Shown piece by piece: positions 14,469 through 23,049 of a DNA stretch of 64,000 bases. The position numbers were made by a program, and so were the translations under genes. The notes under the pieces are model-generated. The model worked only from the letters and a program-made list of their open reading frames with translations, ran no database searches and was not told the origin of the DNA. The first letter of the stretch is position 1. Each line of letters starts with the position of its first letter. The stretch lies in the NCBI RefSeq assembly GCF_016862455.1, contig NZ_BOMZ01000035.1:1-64000 (forward strand). The letters are read 5' to 3'. The DNA comes from Actinoplanes utahensis (GTDB lineage: Bacteria; Actinomycetota; Actinomycetes; Mycobacteriales; Micromonosporaceae).

Positions 14469-16478
14469 TCAGCTGTTCGCGAGGCGGCGCAGGGCGCCCT
14501 CGGCGACATCGGGACGAGTCGTGTACCAGAACGGGGGCAGGGATTTGCGCAGGAAGGCGCCGTAACCCCGGGCCGTCTCCAGGCGGGAGTCCAGGACCGC
14601 GACCACGCCCTTGTCGCCGGTGGAGCGGATCAGGCGGCCGACACCCTGGGCCAGGCGGACGGCGGCGATCGGGACGCTCACCGCGGAGAAGCCGGAGCCG
14701 CCCGTCGCGTCCACCGCGTCGGCGCGGGCCGCGGCCAGTGGCTCGTCCGGGCGCGGGAAGGGCAGCCGGTCGATGACGACGAGCTGGCAGGCGTCGCCGG
14801 GCACGTCGACGCCCTGCCACAGCGACATCACGCCGAAGAGGCAGCTCTCCTTCTGCTCCTTGAACTTGCGGACCAGGATCGGCAGCGTCTCCTCGCCCTG
14901 CAGCAGGACCGGCAGGTCGGTCTTGGCGCGGACCAGCTCGGCCGCCTGGGTGGCGGCCTTGCGGGACGAGAAGAGCCCGAGGGTGCGCCCACCGAGCGCC
15001 TCGACCAGCCGCAGCAGCTCGGCGCCGGCCGCGTCGGGCAGGCCCGATGCCGCGGGGCGCGGCAGGTGTGCCGCCACGTACAGAATCCCCTGCTTGGGGT
15101 AGTCGAACGGGGAACCCACGTCGAGCGAGGTCCATCCGTCACCGGAGGCGGGCGCGCCCTCGGGGCCGGGTGCGGCGGCGGGCAGGCCGAGCGAGCGGGC
15201 CACCGTGTCGAAGCGGCCGCCGAGGGTCAGGGTGGCCGAGGTGACCACGACGGTGCGGTCGGAGTACAGGTTCTCGGCGAGGGTGCCGGCGACCGAGAGC
15301 GGGGCCACCACCAGGGCGCGACGGCCGTTGCCGAAGTCGGATTTCTCCACCCAGGCGACGTCGAACTTGTTCTCCTCCAGCAGGCGCTGAGCGGTGGTGG
15401 ACAGCTCGTCGAGGACCGCCTTGCCCTGCTGCTTGCCGACCGGGTCGGGATCGTCGGACTTGATCTCGCCGATCGCGGTGAGCCCGGCCCGGGTGGCCGA
15501 CTCCAGCGTGGCCACGGCCAGGCGCAGCCGCTCGGGCAGACCGTCGGTGAGCCGCCCGGCCGGCAGGTCGGCAAGTGCCAGGGTGAGCGCGTCGGCAGCC
15601 TCGGCCAGCGCCTCGGCGGCGGCCGGGGTGACCACGGTGCGGGCGCGGCGCCCGGCTCGCTCGATCGCCTCCGGGGTGATCTCGGCCTGGGCGGCGGAGG
15701 AGACCCGGTCGGCCAGCTCGTGCGCCTCGTCGACGATGAGCAGCTTGTGCGGCGGGACGATCTGCCGGCCGGCGATCATGTCGACGGCGAGCAGGCTGTG
15801 GTTGGTGACGACGATGTCGGCCTCGCGGGCGCGGACGCGGGAGGCCTCGGCGAAACACTCCGCCCCGTAGGGACAGCGGGCGGCGCCGACGCAGTCCCGG
15901 GCGGGCATGGAGACGGCTTTCCAGGCCGAGTCGTCGACGCCCGGGTCCAGCTCGTCGCGGTCGCCGGTCTGCGTCTTCTCCGACCATTTCCGGATGCGCA
16001 GGATCTGCTTGCCGAGCCGGCCCGCCTCGCCGAGCCACTGACCGGCCTTGGGCGGGGGCGGCGCGGCGTCGAAGAGGGTGTCGGACGGGCCGTCCTCGTC
16101 GGCGTGCTCGAGTTTCGCGGCGCAGAGGTAGTGGTGGCGGCCTTTCAGCACGGCGAACGTGGGCTTGCGCCCGAGCACCGGCTGGACCGCCTCGGCGAGC
16201 CGGGGCAGGTCGTGCTCGACGAGCTGGTTCTGCAGGGCGAGGGTGGCGGTGGAGACCACCACGGGACCCTCGACGAGCAGGGACGGAGTGAGGTATCCCA
16301 GGCTCTTGCCGGTGCCCGTGCCGGCCTGGACGAGCAGGTGCTCCTTGTTCTTCACGGCCTTGTCGATGGCCTCGACCATGGCCTGCTGGCCCGGCCGGGC
16401 GGATCCCCCGGGGACGGCGCCGACGGCGGCGGCGAGGAGCTGATCGGCGGTGGCCTTCTTCTTGCTGGCTGCGGGCAC
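14469..16478 (-). CDS. dinG: ATP-dependent DNA helicase, DinG/XPD family
   Basis: A 669-residue superfamily 2 helicase of the DinG type that unwinds 5'-tailed or damaged DNA. Walker A is QAGTGTGKSLGYL near residue 50; the DEAH box LLIVDEAHEL is near 245; late motifs include LWQGVDVPGD, VIDRLPFPRP and QGVGRLIR. Four cysteines for the Fe-S cluster can be picked: one in HHYLCAAKL and three in DCVGAARCPYGAECF. The start is the GTG giving VPAASKKKATADQLL; GTGs 7 and 10 codons upstream are equally open. Divergent from the DUF402 gene. Confidence 0.92.
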   Translation of the reverse strand: MPAASKKKATADQLLAAAVGAVPGGSARPGQQAMVEAIDKAVKNKEHLLVQAGTGTGKSLGYLTPSLLVEGPVVVSTATLALQNQLVEHDLPRLAEAVQPVLGRKPTFAVLKGRHHYLCAAKLEHADEDGPSDTLFDAAPPPPKAGQWLGEAGRLGKQILRIRKWSEKTQTGDRDELDPGVDDSAWKAVSMPARDCVGAARCPYGAECFAEASRVRAREADIVVTNHSLLAVDMIAGRQIVPPHKLLIVDEAHELADRVSSAAQAEITPEAIERAGRRARTVVTPAAAEALAEAADALTLALADLPAGRLTDGLPERLRLAVATLESATRAGLTAIGEIKSDDPDPVGKQQGKAVLDELSTTAQRLLEENKFDVAWVEKSDFGNGRRALVVAPLSVAGTLAENLYSDRTVVVTSATLTLGGRFDTVARSLGLPAAAPGPEGAPASGDGWTSLDVGSPFDYPKQGILYVAAHLPRPAASGLPDAAGAELLRLVEALGGRTLGLFSSRKAATQAAELVRAKTDLPVLLQGEETLPILVRKFKEQKESCLFGVMSLWQGVDVPGDACQLVVIDRLPFPRPDEPLAAARADAVDATGGSGFSAVSVPIAAVRLAQGVGRLIRSTGDKGVVAVLDSRLETARGYGAFLRKSLPPFWYTTRPDVAEGALRRLANS

Positions 16479-16535
16479 GGGAGGAACCGTACCCGGCACC
16501 ACCGACACTTTCCGGTCACCGTTAGGGTGCAAGCC

Positions 16536-17045
16536 ATGCCGAGCGAGATGGTCCGGGTCATCTACACGAAGTACGACGGATCGGCGCATCGTGACTACCC
16601 GGCCCGCCGCCTGGCCGAGGACGACCTCGGCATCTGGGTCGGCGTGACCCGTGGCACGGCCTCGGTCTACCACGGCCGACCGTCGGTGGAGCAGATCCCG
16701 TTCGTCCTGCTGATCCCGCATCACGCCTGGTGGACCGGGATGTTCAACCCGCCGCCGAGGACCAGCGAGGTCTACTGCGACATCACCACCCCGGCCCGCT
16801 GGGAGGGTGACACGGTCCACATCATCGATCTCGACCTGGACGCGGTGCGCCGCCGCGAGACGGGTGTGGTCGAGCTGCGCGACGAGGACGAGTTCGCCGA
16901 GCACCGGGTCGCCTTCGGTTACCCGGAGGATCTGGTGGAGCACGCCTACGCGGCGGCGCGGCAGCTGCTGGTGGCGCTCGGCGACGGCTCGGAGCCGTTC
17001 GCCTCGCACTACCGCAAGCACCTGCTCGAGGTCACGCAGGACTGA
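16536..17045 (+). CDS. DUF402 domain protein
   Basis: A 169-residue protein of the DUF402 family, beta-barrel proteins some of which are nucleoside di- or triphosphate phosphatases. Family features include YPARRLAEDDLGIWVG, then WWTGMFNPPP near residue 67, YCDIT near 81 and IIDLDLDAVRRRETGVVELRDEDEFAEH near 94. ATG start. It converges with the ECF sigma gene, sharing a stem-loop that covers both stop codons. Confidence 0.85.
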   Translation: MPSEMVRVIYTKYDGSAHRDYPARRLAEDDLGIWVGVTRGTASVYHGRPSVEQIPFVLLIPHHAWWTGMFNPPPRTSEVYCDITTPARWEGDTVHIIDLDLDAVRRRETGVVELRDEDEFAEHRVAFGYPEDLVEHAYAAARQLLVALGDGSEPFASHYRKHLLEVTQD

Positions 17046-17074
17046 GCGGGTTCGTCCACCGCCGTCCCGCTCAG
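17042..17074. terminator. Symmetric hairpin covering both stop codons
   Basis: CTGAGCGGG (17042-17050) and CCCGCTCAG (17066-17074) pair perfectly over 9 bp. The left arm includes the TGA of the DUF402 gene and the right arm, read on the minus strand, the TGA of the sigma-factor gene. Confidence 0.6.
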
Positions 17075-17961
17075 GACAGGTCCGGAACGAACCTCAGCTT
17101 CTTCGGGTTCTGCTGGTTGAAGATGCCGGTGATCCGGCCGTCGTCGACCGCGACCGTGGAGACCAGCAGCAGCGGCCCGCCGTCCGCCCGGGTGGCCCGG
17201 ACGACGAGCGCCGCCGACCCGTTGACCAGCGCCGGTTCGATCTTCATGTCGGTGACCCCGGCCAACCGGTGACCGAACAGGCCGGTGAAGAACCGGGCCA
17301 CCTTGTCGGCGCCGAGGATCGGGCGCAGGGCGGTGCGGACGACACCGCCGCCGTCGCCGATGGCGACCACATCGGGGGCGAGAACCGCGGCGAGGGCGCG
17401 CATGTCGCCGTCCTGTGCCGCCGCGAGGAACGCGTCGAGGACCCGCCGCTGCTCGGCCAGTCCCGCGGTGTGCCGGATCCCGCCGCCGGCGACCGCCTTG
17501 CGGGCCCGGGACGCGTGCTGGCGGGCGGCCGCCGGCGTGCTGTCGAGCACGGCCGCCACCTCCTCGAACGGCACCGCGAACGCGTCGTGCAGCACGAACG
17601 CGACCCGCTGTTCCGGGGTTAGCCGTTCCAGCACCACGAGCAGGGCGATGCTGACCTGGTCGGCGATCTCGGCACGGTCGGCGGGGCCGGCGTCGGGTTC
17701 GACCACGTAGACCGGGAGCCACTCGCCGGGGTACTCGTTACGGCGTACCCGAGCGGAGTTGAGAAGGTCCAGGCAGATCCGTGCGGTGACCGTTGTCAGC
17801 CATCCCCGCGCATTTCTGATCTCCTCGGTCTGCTGCGCGTAGCGCAGCCAGGTCTCCTGCACCGCGTCCTCGGCTTCGGCGCGGTTACCGAGCATCCGGT
17901 ACGCCACCGCGTGCAGGTAGGGGCGGTGGCGCTCGAACTCGTCGGTGGACGGCTGCGACAT
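17071..17961 (-). CDS. ECF41-type sigma factor (SigJ-like) with SnoaL-like C-terminus
   Basis: A 296-residue extracytoplasmic-function sigma factor. Sigma region 2 spans roughly residues 8-75 (YLHAVAYRMLGNRAEAEDAVQETWLRY) and region 4 residues 105-160 (LTPEQRVAFVLHDAFAVPFEEVAAVLD). The rest is a SnoaL/NTF2-like domain with DGGG and NPKK motifs corresponding to the DGGGK and NPDK elements of group ECF41, where this domain tunes sigma activity instead of an anti-sigma factor. ATG start. Divergent from the PI-PLC-like gene, which may be a target. Confidence 0.9.
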   Translation of the reverse strand: MSQPSTDEFERHRPYLHAVAYRMLGNRAEAEDAVQETWLRYAQQTEEIRNARGWLTTVTARICLDLLNSARVRRNEYPGEWLPVYVVEPDAGPADRAEIADQVSIALLVVLERLTPEQRVAFVLHDAFAVPFEEVAAVLDSTPAAARQHASRARKAVAGGGIRHTAGLAEQRRVLDAFLAAAQDGDMRALAAVLAPDVVAIGDGGGVVRTALRPILGADKVARFFTGLFGHRLAGVTDMKIEPALVNGSAALVVRATRADGGPLLLVSTVAVDDGRITGIFNQQNPKKLRFVPDLS

Positions 17962-18060
17962 GAGAGGGATTCTGCGCGAGAACACCGGTTTCGAGCTAGC
18001 GACTGTGCCACAGTATAAAACACCCATAAAGACTAAATCGGACGGTGCTTGGTGCAGGAC

Positions 18061-19005
18061 ATGGCGACTCTCGCCGGCGGCCTGGCCGGGCTGGCCGGTG
18101 CGGGCGGCGCGGTCTCGGTCGTGATGCTCCGCCGCTCCCGGCCCTGCCTCGCCGCCGGTCACGCGCTGACCGGGCCGGAGACGGCCGATCCGCTGCCCGG
18201 TGTGCTCAAGGCCCGGCTGGGCGGGCTGACGGTCCGGGTCACCCCCGGCCCGCACGGCGAGCTCTACCTGGGCCCGGGCGGGCCGCAGCCGGGCCGAACC
18301 CTGCGGCGCCTGGTCCTGACCCCGCTCTTCGCCCGCACCCGGACCGGCGCGGGACGCGTGTGGCCCGACCAGAAGGCGCCGTTCCGGCTGGTCGTCGAGT
18401 TCGCCGGGACGAACCGGGACCCGGAAGCGCTGCTGTACGCGTACCGGATGCTCGACCGGCAGTTGCAGGACCACTCCGGCCTGCTCAGCCACTGCCGGGG
18501 CGACGAGCTGACGCCGGGTGCGGTGACCGTCACGGTGACCGGCGCGGTGGACGTCCGCGAGCTTCTCGCGGCCCAGACCGAGCGGTACGCGTTCGCCGAC
18601 GGAACCTTCGACGACCTGGGATCCCGATCCGCCCCGCCGTCACTGGTGCCGATGGTGAGCGAGTCGTGGAGCCGCCGGTTCGGGTGGGACGGCCAGGAGC
18701 CGATCACCGCCGAGGAACGGCACCAGCTGCACGCCCTCGTCCGCGCCGCGCACGACGACGGCCGCACCGTCCGGATCGCCGGCCTGCCCGAGGGCGCCCG
18801 CCGGGCCCGCGCGGCGATCTGGAGTGAACTGGGGGCCGCCGGTGTGGACGTGATCGCCGACACCGACCTGACCGGCCTGGCCCGGCACCTGCGCCGGCAC
18901 CCGGTCAGCGGAACGCCCCGGCCACACCTGCCGACCAGGGCCATTCGCCGTTCCGCGCCGCGTCCCAACGCGCCACGTTCAAACGGTCGTCACGAGACGG
19001 TTTAG
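18061..19005 (+). CDS. PI-PLC/AIM6-like TIM-barrel protein with degenerate catalytic site
   Basis: About 314 residues: a hydrophobic N-terminus (GGLAGLAGAGGAVSVVML, anchor or signal) and a region matching the C-terminal two thirds of bacterial AIM6-like phosphatidylinositol phospholipase C / glycerophosphodiesterase proteins: PGRTLRRLVLTPLFAR, YAFADGTFDDL, LVPMVSESWSRRFGWDGQEPIT, AHDDGRTVRIAGLPEG and AAGVDVIADTDLTGL. The family's N-terminal HSHNDY and downstream HD pair appear replaced (AAGHALTG, PHGELYLG), so it may lack activity. Start could also be GTG 18052 or TTG 18049. Basic C-terminal tail. Confidence 0.7.
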   Translation: MATLAGGLAGLAGAGGAVSVVMLRRSRPCLAAGHALTGPETADPLPGVLKARLGGLTVRVTPGPHGELYLGPGGPQPGRTLRRLVLTPLFARTRTGAGRVWPDQKAPFRLVVEFAGTNRDPEALLYAYRMLDRQLQDHSGLLSHCRGDELTPGAVTVTVTGAVDVRELLAAQTERYAFADGTFDDLGSRSAPPSLVPMVSESWSRRFGWDGQEPITAEERHQLHALVRAAHDDGRTVRIAGLPEGARRARAAIWSELGAAGVDVIADTDLTGLARHLRRHPVSGTPRPHLPTRAIRRSAPRPNAPRSNGRHETV

Positions 19006-19089
19006 GAACCGTCGCCAAGGGTGAACCCGCGGGGACCGCTAGCATGCTGGCGGAGATCCATTCAAAAGCCGTCGATCGAGGTCCGCGCT

Positions 19090-19716
19090 GTGAAGTTCTC
19101 ATTCCGCCCCGTCGAGGGTGCCTTCTACGAACTTTTCACCAAAGCCGCGTACAACCTGGTCAAAGGGACCGAGCTGCTGAACGAGCTGGCGCTGCCCGGT
19201 GTGGACGTCCAGTCGGTGTCCGACCGGCTGACCGACGTGGAGCACGACAGCGACCTGATCACCCATGAGCTGTACAAGAAGATCAACTCCACCTTCATCA
19301 CCCCGTTCGACCGGGAGGACATCTACTCGCTCGGCTCCCAGCTGGACGATGTGATGGACCACCTGGAGGCCGCGGGCAACCTGCTCTACCTCTACGGGCT
19401 GACCGATCTGCCGTCGCTGCCGCGGGAGCTGCACGAGCTGGTCACCGTGCTGGATCAGCAGGCCAAGGTGACCGCCGAGGCGATGCCCCGGCTGCGCACG
19501 ATGAAGAATCTCGAGGAGTACTGGATCGAGATCAACCGCCTGGAGAACGACGGCGACCGCGCGTACCGGATGCTGCTCGTCCGCCTCTTCTCCGGGGAGT
19601 ACGACGCGCTGACCGTCCTCAAGATGAAGGAGGTCGTCGACGAGCTGGAAGCCGCCTGCGACGCCTTCGAGCACGTGGCGAACACCGTCGAGACCATCGC
19701 GGTCAAGGAGTCCTAG
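19090..19716 (+). CDS. DUF47 / PhoU-like accessory protein of Pit
   Basis: A 208-residue all-helical protein of the DUF47 family, PhoU-related proteins usually encoded beside Pit transporters and thought to modulate phosphate uptake. Family segments: FELFTKAA-like FYELFTKAAYNLVKG, HDSDLITHELYKKINSTFITPFDREDIYSL, and LEAACDAFEHVANTVETIAVK. GTG start (VKFSFRPVEG). The pit gene begins 3 bp after its stop, so the pair is an operon. Confidence 0.92.
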   Translation: MKFSFRPVEGAFYELFTKAAYNLVKGTELLNELALPGVDVQSVSDRLTDVEHDSDLITHELYKKINSTFITPFDREDIYSLGSQLDDVMDHLEAAGNLLYLYGLTDLPSLPRELHELVTVLDQQAKVTAEAMPRLRTMKNLEEYWIEINRLENDGDRAYRMLLVRLFSGEYDALTVLKMKEVVDELEAACDAFEHVANTVETIAVKES

Positions 19717-19719
19717 AGC

Positions 19720-20727
19720 GTGGATCCCGAACTCGTCGCCGTCGTGGCGGTGATCCTCGCCGCGATGGCGTTCGACTACACGAACGGCTTCCACGACGCC
19801 GCGAACGCCATCGCCACCAGTGTCAGCACCCGGGCGCTGACGCCACGGATCGCACTCGGCATGGCCGCGATCGGCAACTTCATCGGCGCGCATCTGGGCA
19901 CCGAGGTCGCCAAGACGGTCGGTGACGGCCTGGTCGACCTGCCGACCGGTGTCCCCAGCCTGGGCATCGTCTTCGCCGGCGTGCTCGGGGCGATCACCTG
20001 GAACCTGATCACCTGGTACTTCGGGCTGCCGTCCAGCTCGTCACACGCGCTCTTCGGCGGTCTGGTCGGGGCGACGCTCTTCGCCACCGTCGGGTCGGTC
20101 CAGTGGGACAACATCATCAACAAGGTGCTGATCCCGATGGTGGTGTCGCCGTTCGTCGGGCTGCTCCTCGGCTTCGTGATGATGGTCGCGATCATGTGGA
20201 TCTTCCGGCGCGGGCATCCGGGCCGGCTCAACCGCGGGTTCCGCTGGGCACAGACCGCCTCGGCGGCCGCGATGTCCATTGGACACGGCATGCAGGACGC
20301 GGCCAAGACCATGGGCATCGTGGTGCTGGCCCTCTACACCGGCGGCTTCCAGTCCAGCTCGGAGCACATCCCGGAGTGGGTCTACTGGACGTCGGCCACG
20401 GTCCTGGCGGCGGGCACCTACGCCGGTGGCTGGCGGATCATCCGCACCCTCGGCCGCAAGATCATCGACCTGGGCCCGCCGGAGGGGTTCGCCGCCGAGA
20501 CGGTGGCCAGCTCGGTGCTCTACTTCAACGCCCTGGTGCTGCACGCGCCGATCTCCACCACGCACACCATCACCTCGGCGATCATGGGCGTGGGCGCGAC
20601 GAAACGGCTCAGCGCGGTCCGCTGGAACGTGGCGGGCAACATCATCATCGCCTGGGTGACGACGTTCCCCGCCGCCGCGTTCTTCGCCTGCATCATCTAC
20701 TTCGTGGTACGCCCACTGTTCAGCTGA
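19720..20727 (+). CDS. pit: Low-affinity inorganic phosphate transporter (Pit)
   Basis: A 335-residue polytopic membrane protein of the PiT family, a metal-phosphate/proton symporter. The two inverted-repeat signatures are NGFHDAANAIATSVSTRAL near residue 22 and SIGHGMQDAAKTMGI near 187; SSSHALFGGLVGA and STTHTITSAIMGVGA are typical second halves of each repeat. About ten membrane spans. GTG start, 3 bp after the DUF47 gene. The Pst high-affinity system lies 2.3 kb away on the other strand, concentrating phosphate uptake genes here. Confidence 0.95.
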   Translation: MDPELVAVVAVILAAMAFDYTNGFHDAANAIATSVSTRALTPRIALGMAAIGNFIGAHLGTEVAKTVGDGLVDLPTGVPSLGIVFAGVLGAITWNLITWYFGLPSSSSHALFGGLVGATLFATVGSVQWDNIINKVLIPMVVSPFVGLLLGFVMMVAIMWIFRRGHPGRLNRGFRWAQTASAAAMSIGHGMQDAAKTMGIVVLALYTGGFQSSSEHIPEWVYWTSATVLAAGTYAGGWRIIRTLGRKIIDLGPPEGFAAETVASSVLYFNALVLHAPISTTHTITSAIMGVGATKRLSAVRWNVAGNIIIAWVTTFPAAAFFACIIYFVVRPLFS

Positions 20728-20779
20728 CCAGCGTGTGTATCCCGGGCGCGCATGACGGCCGAGATACACACGCTCGTCA
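20725..20779. terminator. 17-bp hairpin including both stop codons (pit / Gfo-Idh)
   Basis: TGACCAGCGTGTGTATC (20725-20741) pairs with GATACACACGCTCGTCA (20763-20779) with one mismatch. TGA of pit opens the left arm and TCA (TGA on the minus strand) of the oxidoreductase closes the right one. Bidirectional terminator. Confidence 0.75.
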
Positions 20780-21754
20780 GTAGATGACGCCGATCTGCTC
20801 GCGCAGGGCGTCCAGCAGGCCCATCACCTCGAGCGTGGTGGAGTGCGGAACGATCGTGCTCTCCAGCTCGCCCGCGAGCAGGGCGCGCTGCACCTCGGCC
20901 GCCTCGAACTGGTAACCGCTGCCCTCGATCGGGAACCGGAACGTCTCCGGCTCCTCGTCCGGCCGGTTCAGCGTGAACTCGGTCGGCACGAAGAAGCCCG
21001 CCGGCAGGTCGATCCGCCCGTCGGTGCCGGTGATCGACGCCGCGTTCCGGCTGGCCCCGTTGATGCTGCAGGTCAGCGCGGCCACCGCGCCGGACTCGTA
21101 ACCCAGCAGGACGCCGGTGGTCTCGTCCACCCGCTCGGCGGTCAGGTGCGACCAGGCGTGCACGTGCTCCGGCACACCGAGGATCAGGTGCGCCAGGTGG
21201 ATCGGGTAGACGCCGAGATCGAGCAGCGCGCCGCCACCCAGTTTCGGGTCACGCAACCGGTGCGACGCCTCGAACGGGCCCTGCAACCCGAAGTCGGCGT
21301 GGACCGCGCTCACCGTGCCGATCGCACCGCCGGCGACCAGCTCGGCGATCTTGCGGATGGCCGGGTTGCAGCGCATCCACATGGCCTCCATCAGGAACAC
21401 GCCCCGGGCGTGCGCGGCCTCCACCAGCACCGCCGCCGACGCCAGGTCCAGCGTGATCGGCTTCTCGACCAGCACCGCCTTGCCGGCTTCGATGCAGAGC
21501 ATCGCCGTGTCCAGATGGAACGCGTGCGGCGTCGCCACGTAGATCACGTCCACGGCGTCGTCGGTCGCGAGTTCGGCGTACGACCCGTAGGCGCGTGCGA
21601 AACCGTGCCGCTCCGCGAACGCCTCGGCGTTCTCCTTGTTCCGCGAGGCGACGGCGGCGAGTTCCGCGCCCTCCACCAGTGGCAGGTCGTCGGCGAATGT
21701 GCTGGCGATCCCGCCGGGGCCGAGAATCCCCCAGCGGACCTTCTGTCCCGTCAT
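20777..21754 (-). CDS. Gfo/Idh/MocA-family oxidoreductase
   Basis: A 325-residue NAD(P)-dependent dehydrogenase: N-terminal Rossmann fold with WGILGPGGIASTFADDL near residues 8-24, VATPHAFH near 76, the EKPITLD motif near 97, and a C-terminal beta-sheet substrate domain with GGGALLDLGVYPIHLAHL near 176. Family members oxidise sugars, inositols or dihydrodiols; the motifs resemble the dihydrodiol/xylose dehydrogenase branch but the substrate is open. ATG start. Sequence upstream is a GC-rich tandem repeat. Confidence 0.9.
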   Translation of the reverse strand: MTGQKVRWGILGPGGIASTFADDLPLVEGAELAAVASRNKENAEAFAERHGFARAYGSYAELATDDAVDVIYVATPHAFHLDTAMLCIEAGKAVLVEKPITLDLASAAVLVEAAHARGVFLMEAMWMRCNPAIRKIAELVAGGAIGTVSAVHADFGLQGPFEASHRLRDPKLGGGALLDLGVYPIHLAHLILGVPEHVHAWSHLTAERVDETTGVLLGYESGAVAALTCSINGASRNAASITGTDGRIDLPAGFFVPTEFTLNRPDEEPETFRFPIEGSGYQFEAAEVQRALLAGELESTIVPHSTTLEVMGLLDALREQIGVIY

Positions 21755-21846
21755 GATCGATACCGTATCGTCCGGCGAACCCTCCGCGGACCTCTCCGTA
21801 GGCATTCCGCGGTCTCTCCCGACCTCCCGGCGGCCTCCCGCAGCTT

Positions 21847-21909
21847 CCCGCGGCCTGCCGCCGACCTCCCGCGGCCTGCCGCCGACCTCCCGCGGCCTGC
21901 CGCCGACCT
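21847..21909. repeat. Three exact copies of a 21-bp tandem repeat
   Basis: CCCGCGGCCTGCCGCCGACCT occurs head to tail at 21847-21867, 21868-21888 and 21889-21909 with degenerate copies on both sides (about 21805-21975), in the gap between divergent oxidoreductase and NUDIX genes. Unit length is a multiple of three but no gene runs through it. Confidence 0.85.
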
Positions 21910-22036
21910 GCCAGCGGCCTCCTGCGGCCCCCCGCAGCCTGTCGGCGGCCTCCCGCGGCCTGTCGCGGACTGCCGGCCGCATTCCGCGCGGGCGATACCG
22001 TATCGCCGCGGCCGCCCCGGGTGGCACGATCGACCG

Positions 22037-22822
22037 GTGACCGACTCGATGTCGCTTCCGCCCGCCATGTCGCAACGCGCGCGCGAGTTCACCGGGCCAC
22101 CCGCTCCGGCCCGCCCGGCGGCGACCGTGGTCCTGCTCCGGCCGCGTGACGACAGCTTCGAGGTCTACGTGCTGCGCCGCGCCGGCACGATGACGTTCGG
22201 CGGTGTCTACGCCTTCCCCGGCGGCGTCGTCGACCCTTCGGACCGGCCGTCCACCGTCCGCGCCGACTGGCCCGAACGGCTCGGCCTGCCCGGCGACGAG
22301 GCGCACGCGGTGGTCGGCGCCGCCGCCCGCGAACTGTTCGAGGAGACCGGCATCCTGCTCGCCGGTCCGGCCGCCGAACCCGACCGCACGGTCGGCGCCG
22401 TCGACGGCGCCGACTGGGAGAGCGACCGGGCCGCCGTGCAGCGCCGCGAACTCGGCATGGCCGACCTGCTCGCCCGCCGCGGTCTGCGGCTGCGTGACGA
22501 CCTGCTGCTGCCCTGGGCCCGCTGGATCACCCCCGAGTTCGAGCCGCGGCGCTTCGACACCTGGTTCTTCGTCGCGCTGCTCCCGCAGGCCCAGAGCGCC
22601 CGCGACGTCTCCGGCGAGGCCGATCGCACCGCGTGGGTCCCGATCGGTGGCACCGACGGCCTGCCGATGCTCCCGCCCACCCGGCGCACGCTCGCCCAGA
22701 TCGCCGCCTGCGGGACGCTCGCCGACGTCGTCGCCGCCTCCGCGCACCGTGACGCCGCGACCCCGCTCAACCCCCGCGTCGTGGTCACCGCGGACGGTCA
22801 GGTCACGCTCCAGATCCCTTAG
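22037..22822 (+). CDS. NUDIX hydrolase, NUDT19/coenzyme A type
   Basis: A 261-residue NUDIX protein. The box is interrupted: GGVVDPSDR near residue 58 is followed by an insertion before AVVGAAARELFEETGILL near 93-110, the arrangement seen in NUDT7/NUDT19-like CoA diphosphatases. C-terminal part FDTWFFVALLPQ is family-like. GTG start (VTDSMSLPPAM) with ATGs shortly after as alternatives. Substrate is inferred only. Confidence 0.85.
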   Translation: MTDSMSLPPAMSQRAREFTGPPAPARPAATVVLLRPRDDSFEVYVLRRAGTMTFGGVYAFPGGVVDPSDRPSTVRADWPERLGLPGDEAHAVVGAAARELFEETGILLAGPAAEPDRTVGAVDGADWESDRAAVQRRELGMADLLARRGLRLRDDLLLPWARWITPEFEPRRFDTWFFVALLPQAQSARDVSGEADRTAWVPIGGTDGLPMLPPTRRTLAQIAACGTLADVVAASAHRDAATPLNPRVVVTADGQVTLQIP

Positions 22823-23008
22823 ACCCTTCATGGGGTACGCCGTACGCCGCACCCGCCGGATCCGACCGTGCCGTGCCCCGGCGCGGGGCGGTGGTTTCCG
22901 GGCCGTCAGGCGTGCGGAGGCGAGCCGCGCCCGACATGCGCCCAGCCACTTCGCAAATAGATTTCGCATTGATGCCCGCCAGTTGAATACGGGTCGCACA
23001 TACGAAAA

Positions 23009-23033
23009 AGCCCGCCGCTGACAGCGGCGGGCT
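23009..23033 (-). terminator. Intrinsic terminator of the pst operon
   Basis: AGCCCGCCGCT-GAC-AGCGGCGGGCT forms a perfect 11-bp stem. Read on the minus strand it is followed by TTTTTCG, a canonical Rho-independent terminator 17 bp past the pstB stop. Confidence 0.9.
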
Positions 23034-23049
23034 TTCGCGGTGGAAGAAC

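Noticed and set aside
15066..16535. Plus-strand open frame across the dinG gene, in frame with DUF402
   Set aside because: Only the part from the ATG at 16536 has family similarity; the rest is antisense to intact helicase motifs.
19099..19893. Minus-strand frame across DUF47 and pit
   Set aside because: His/Asp/Val-rich shadow; both plus-strand genes are well conserved.
22930..23000. Possible small gene or promoter before the pstB terminator
   Set aside because: No start-stop frame or hexamers that stand out.
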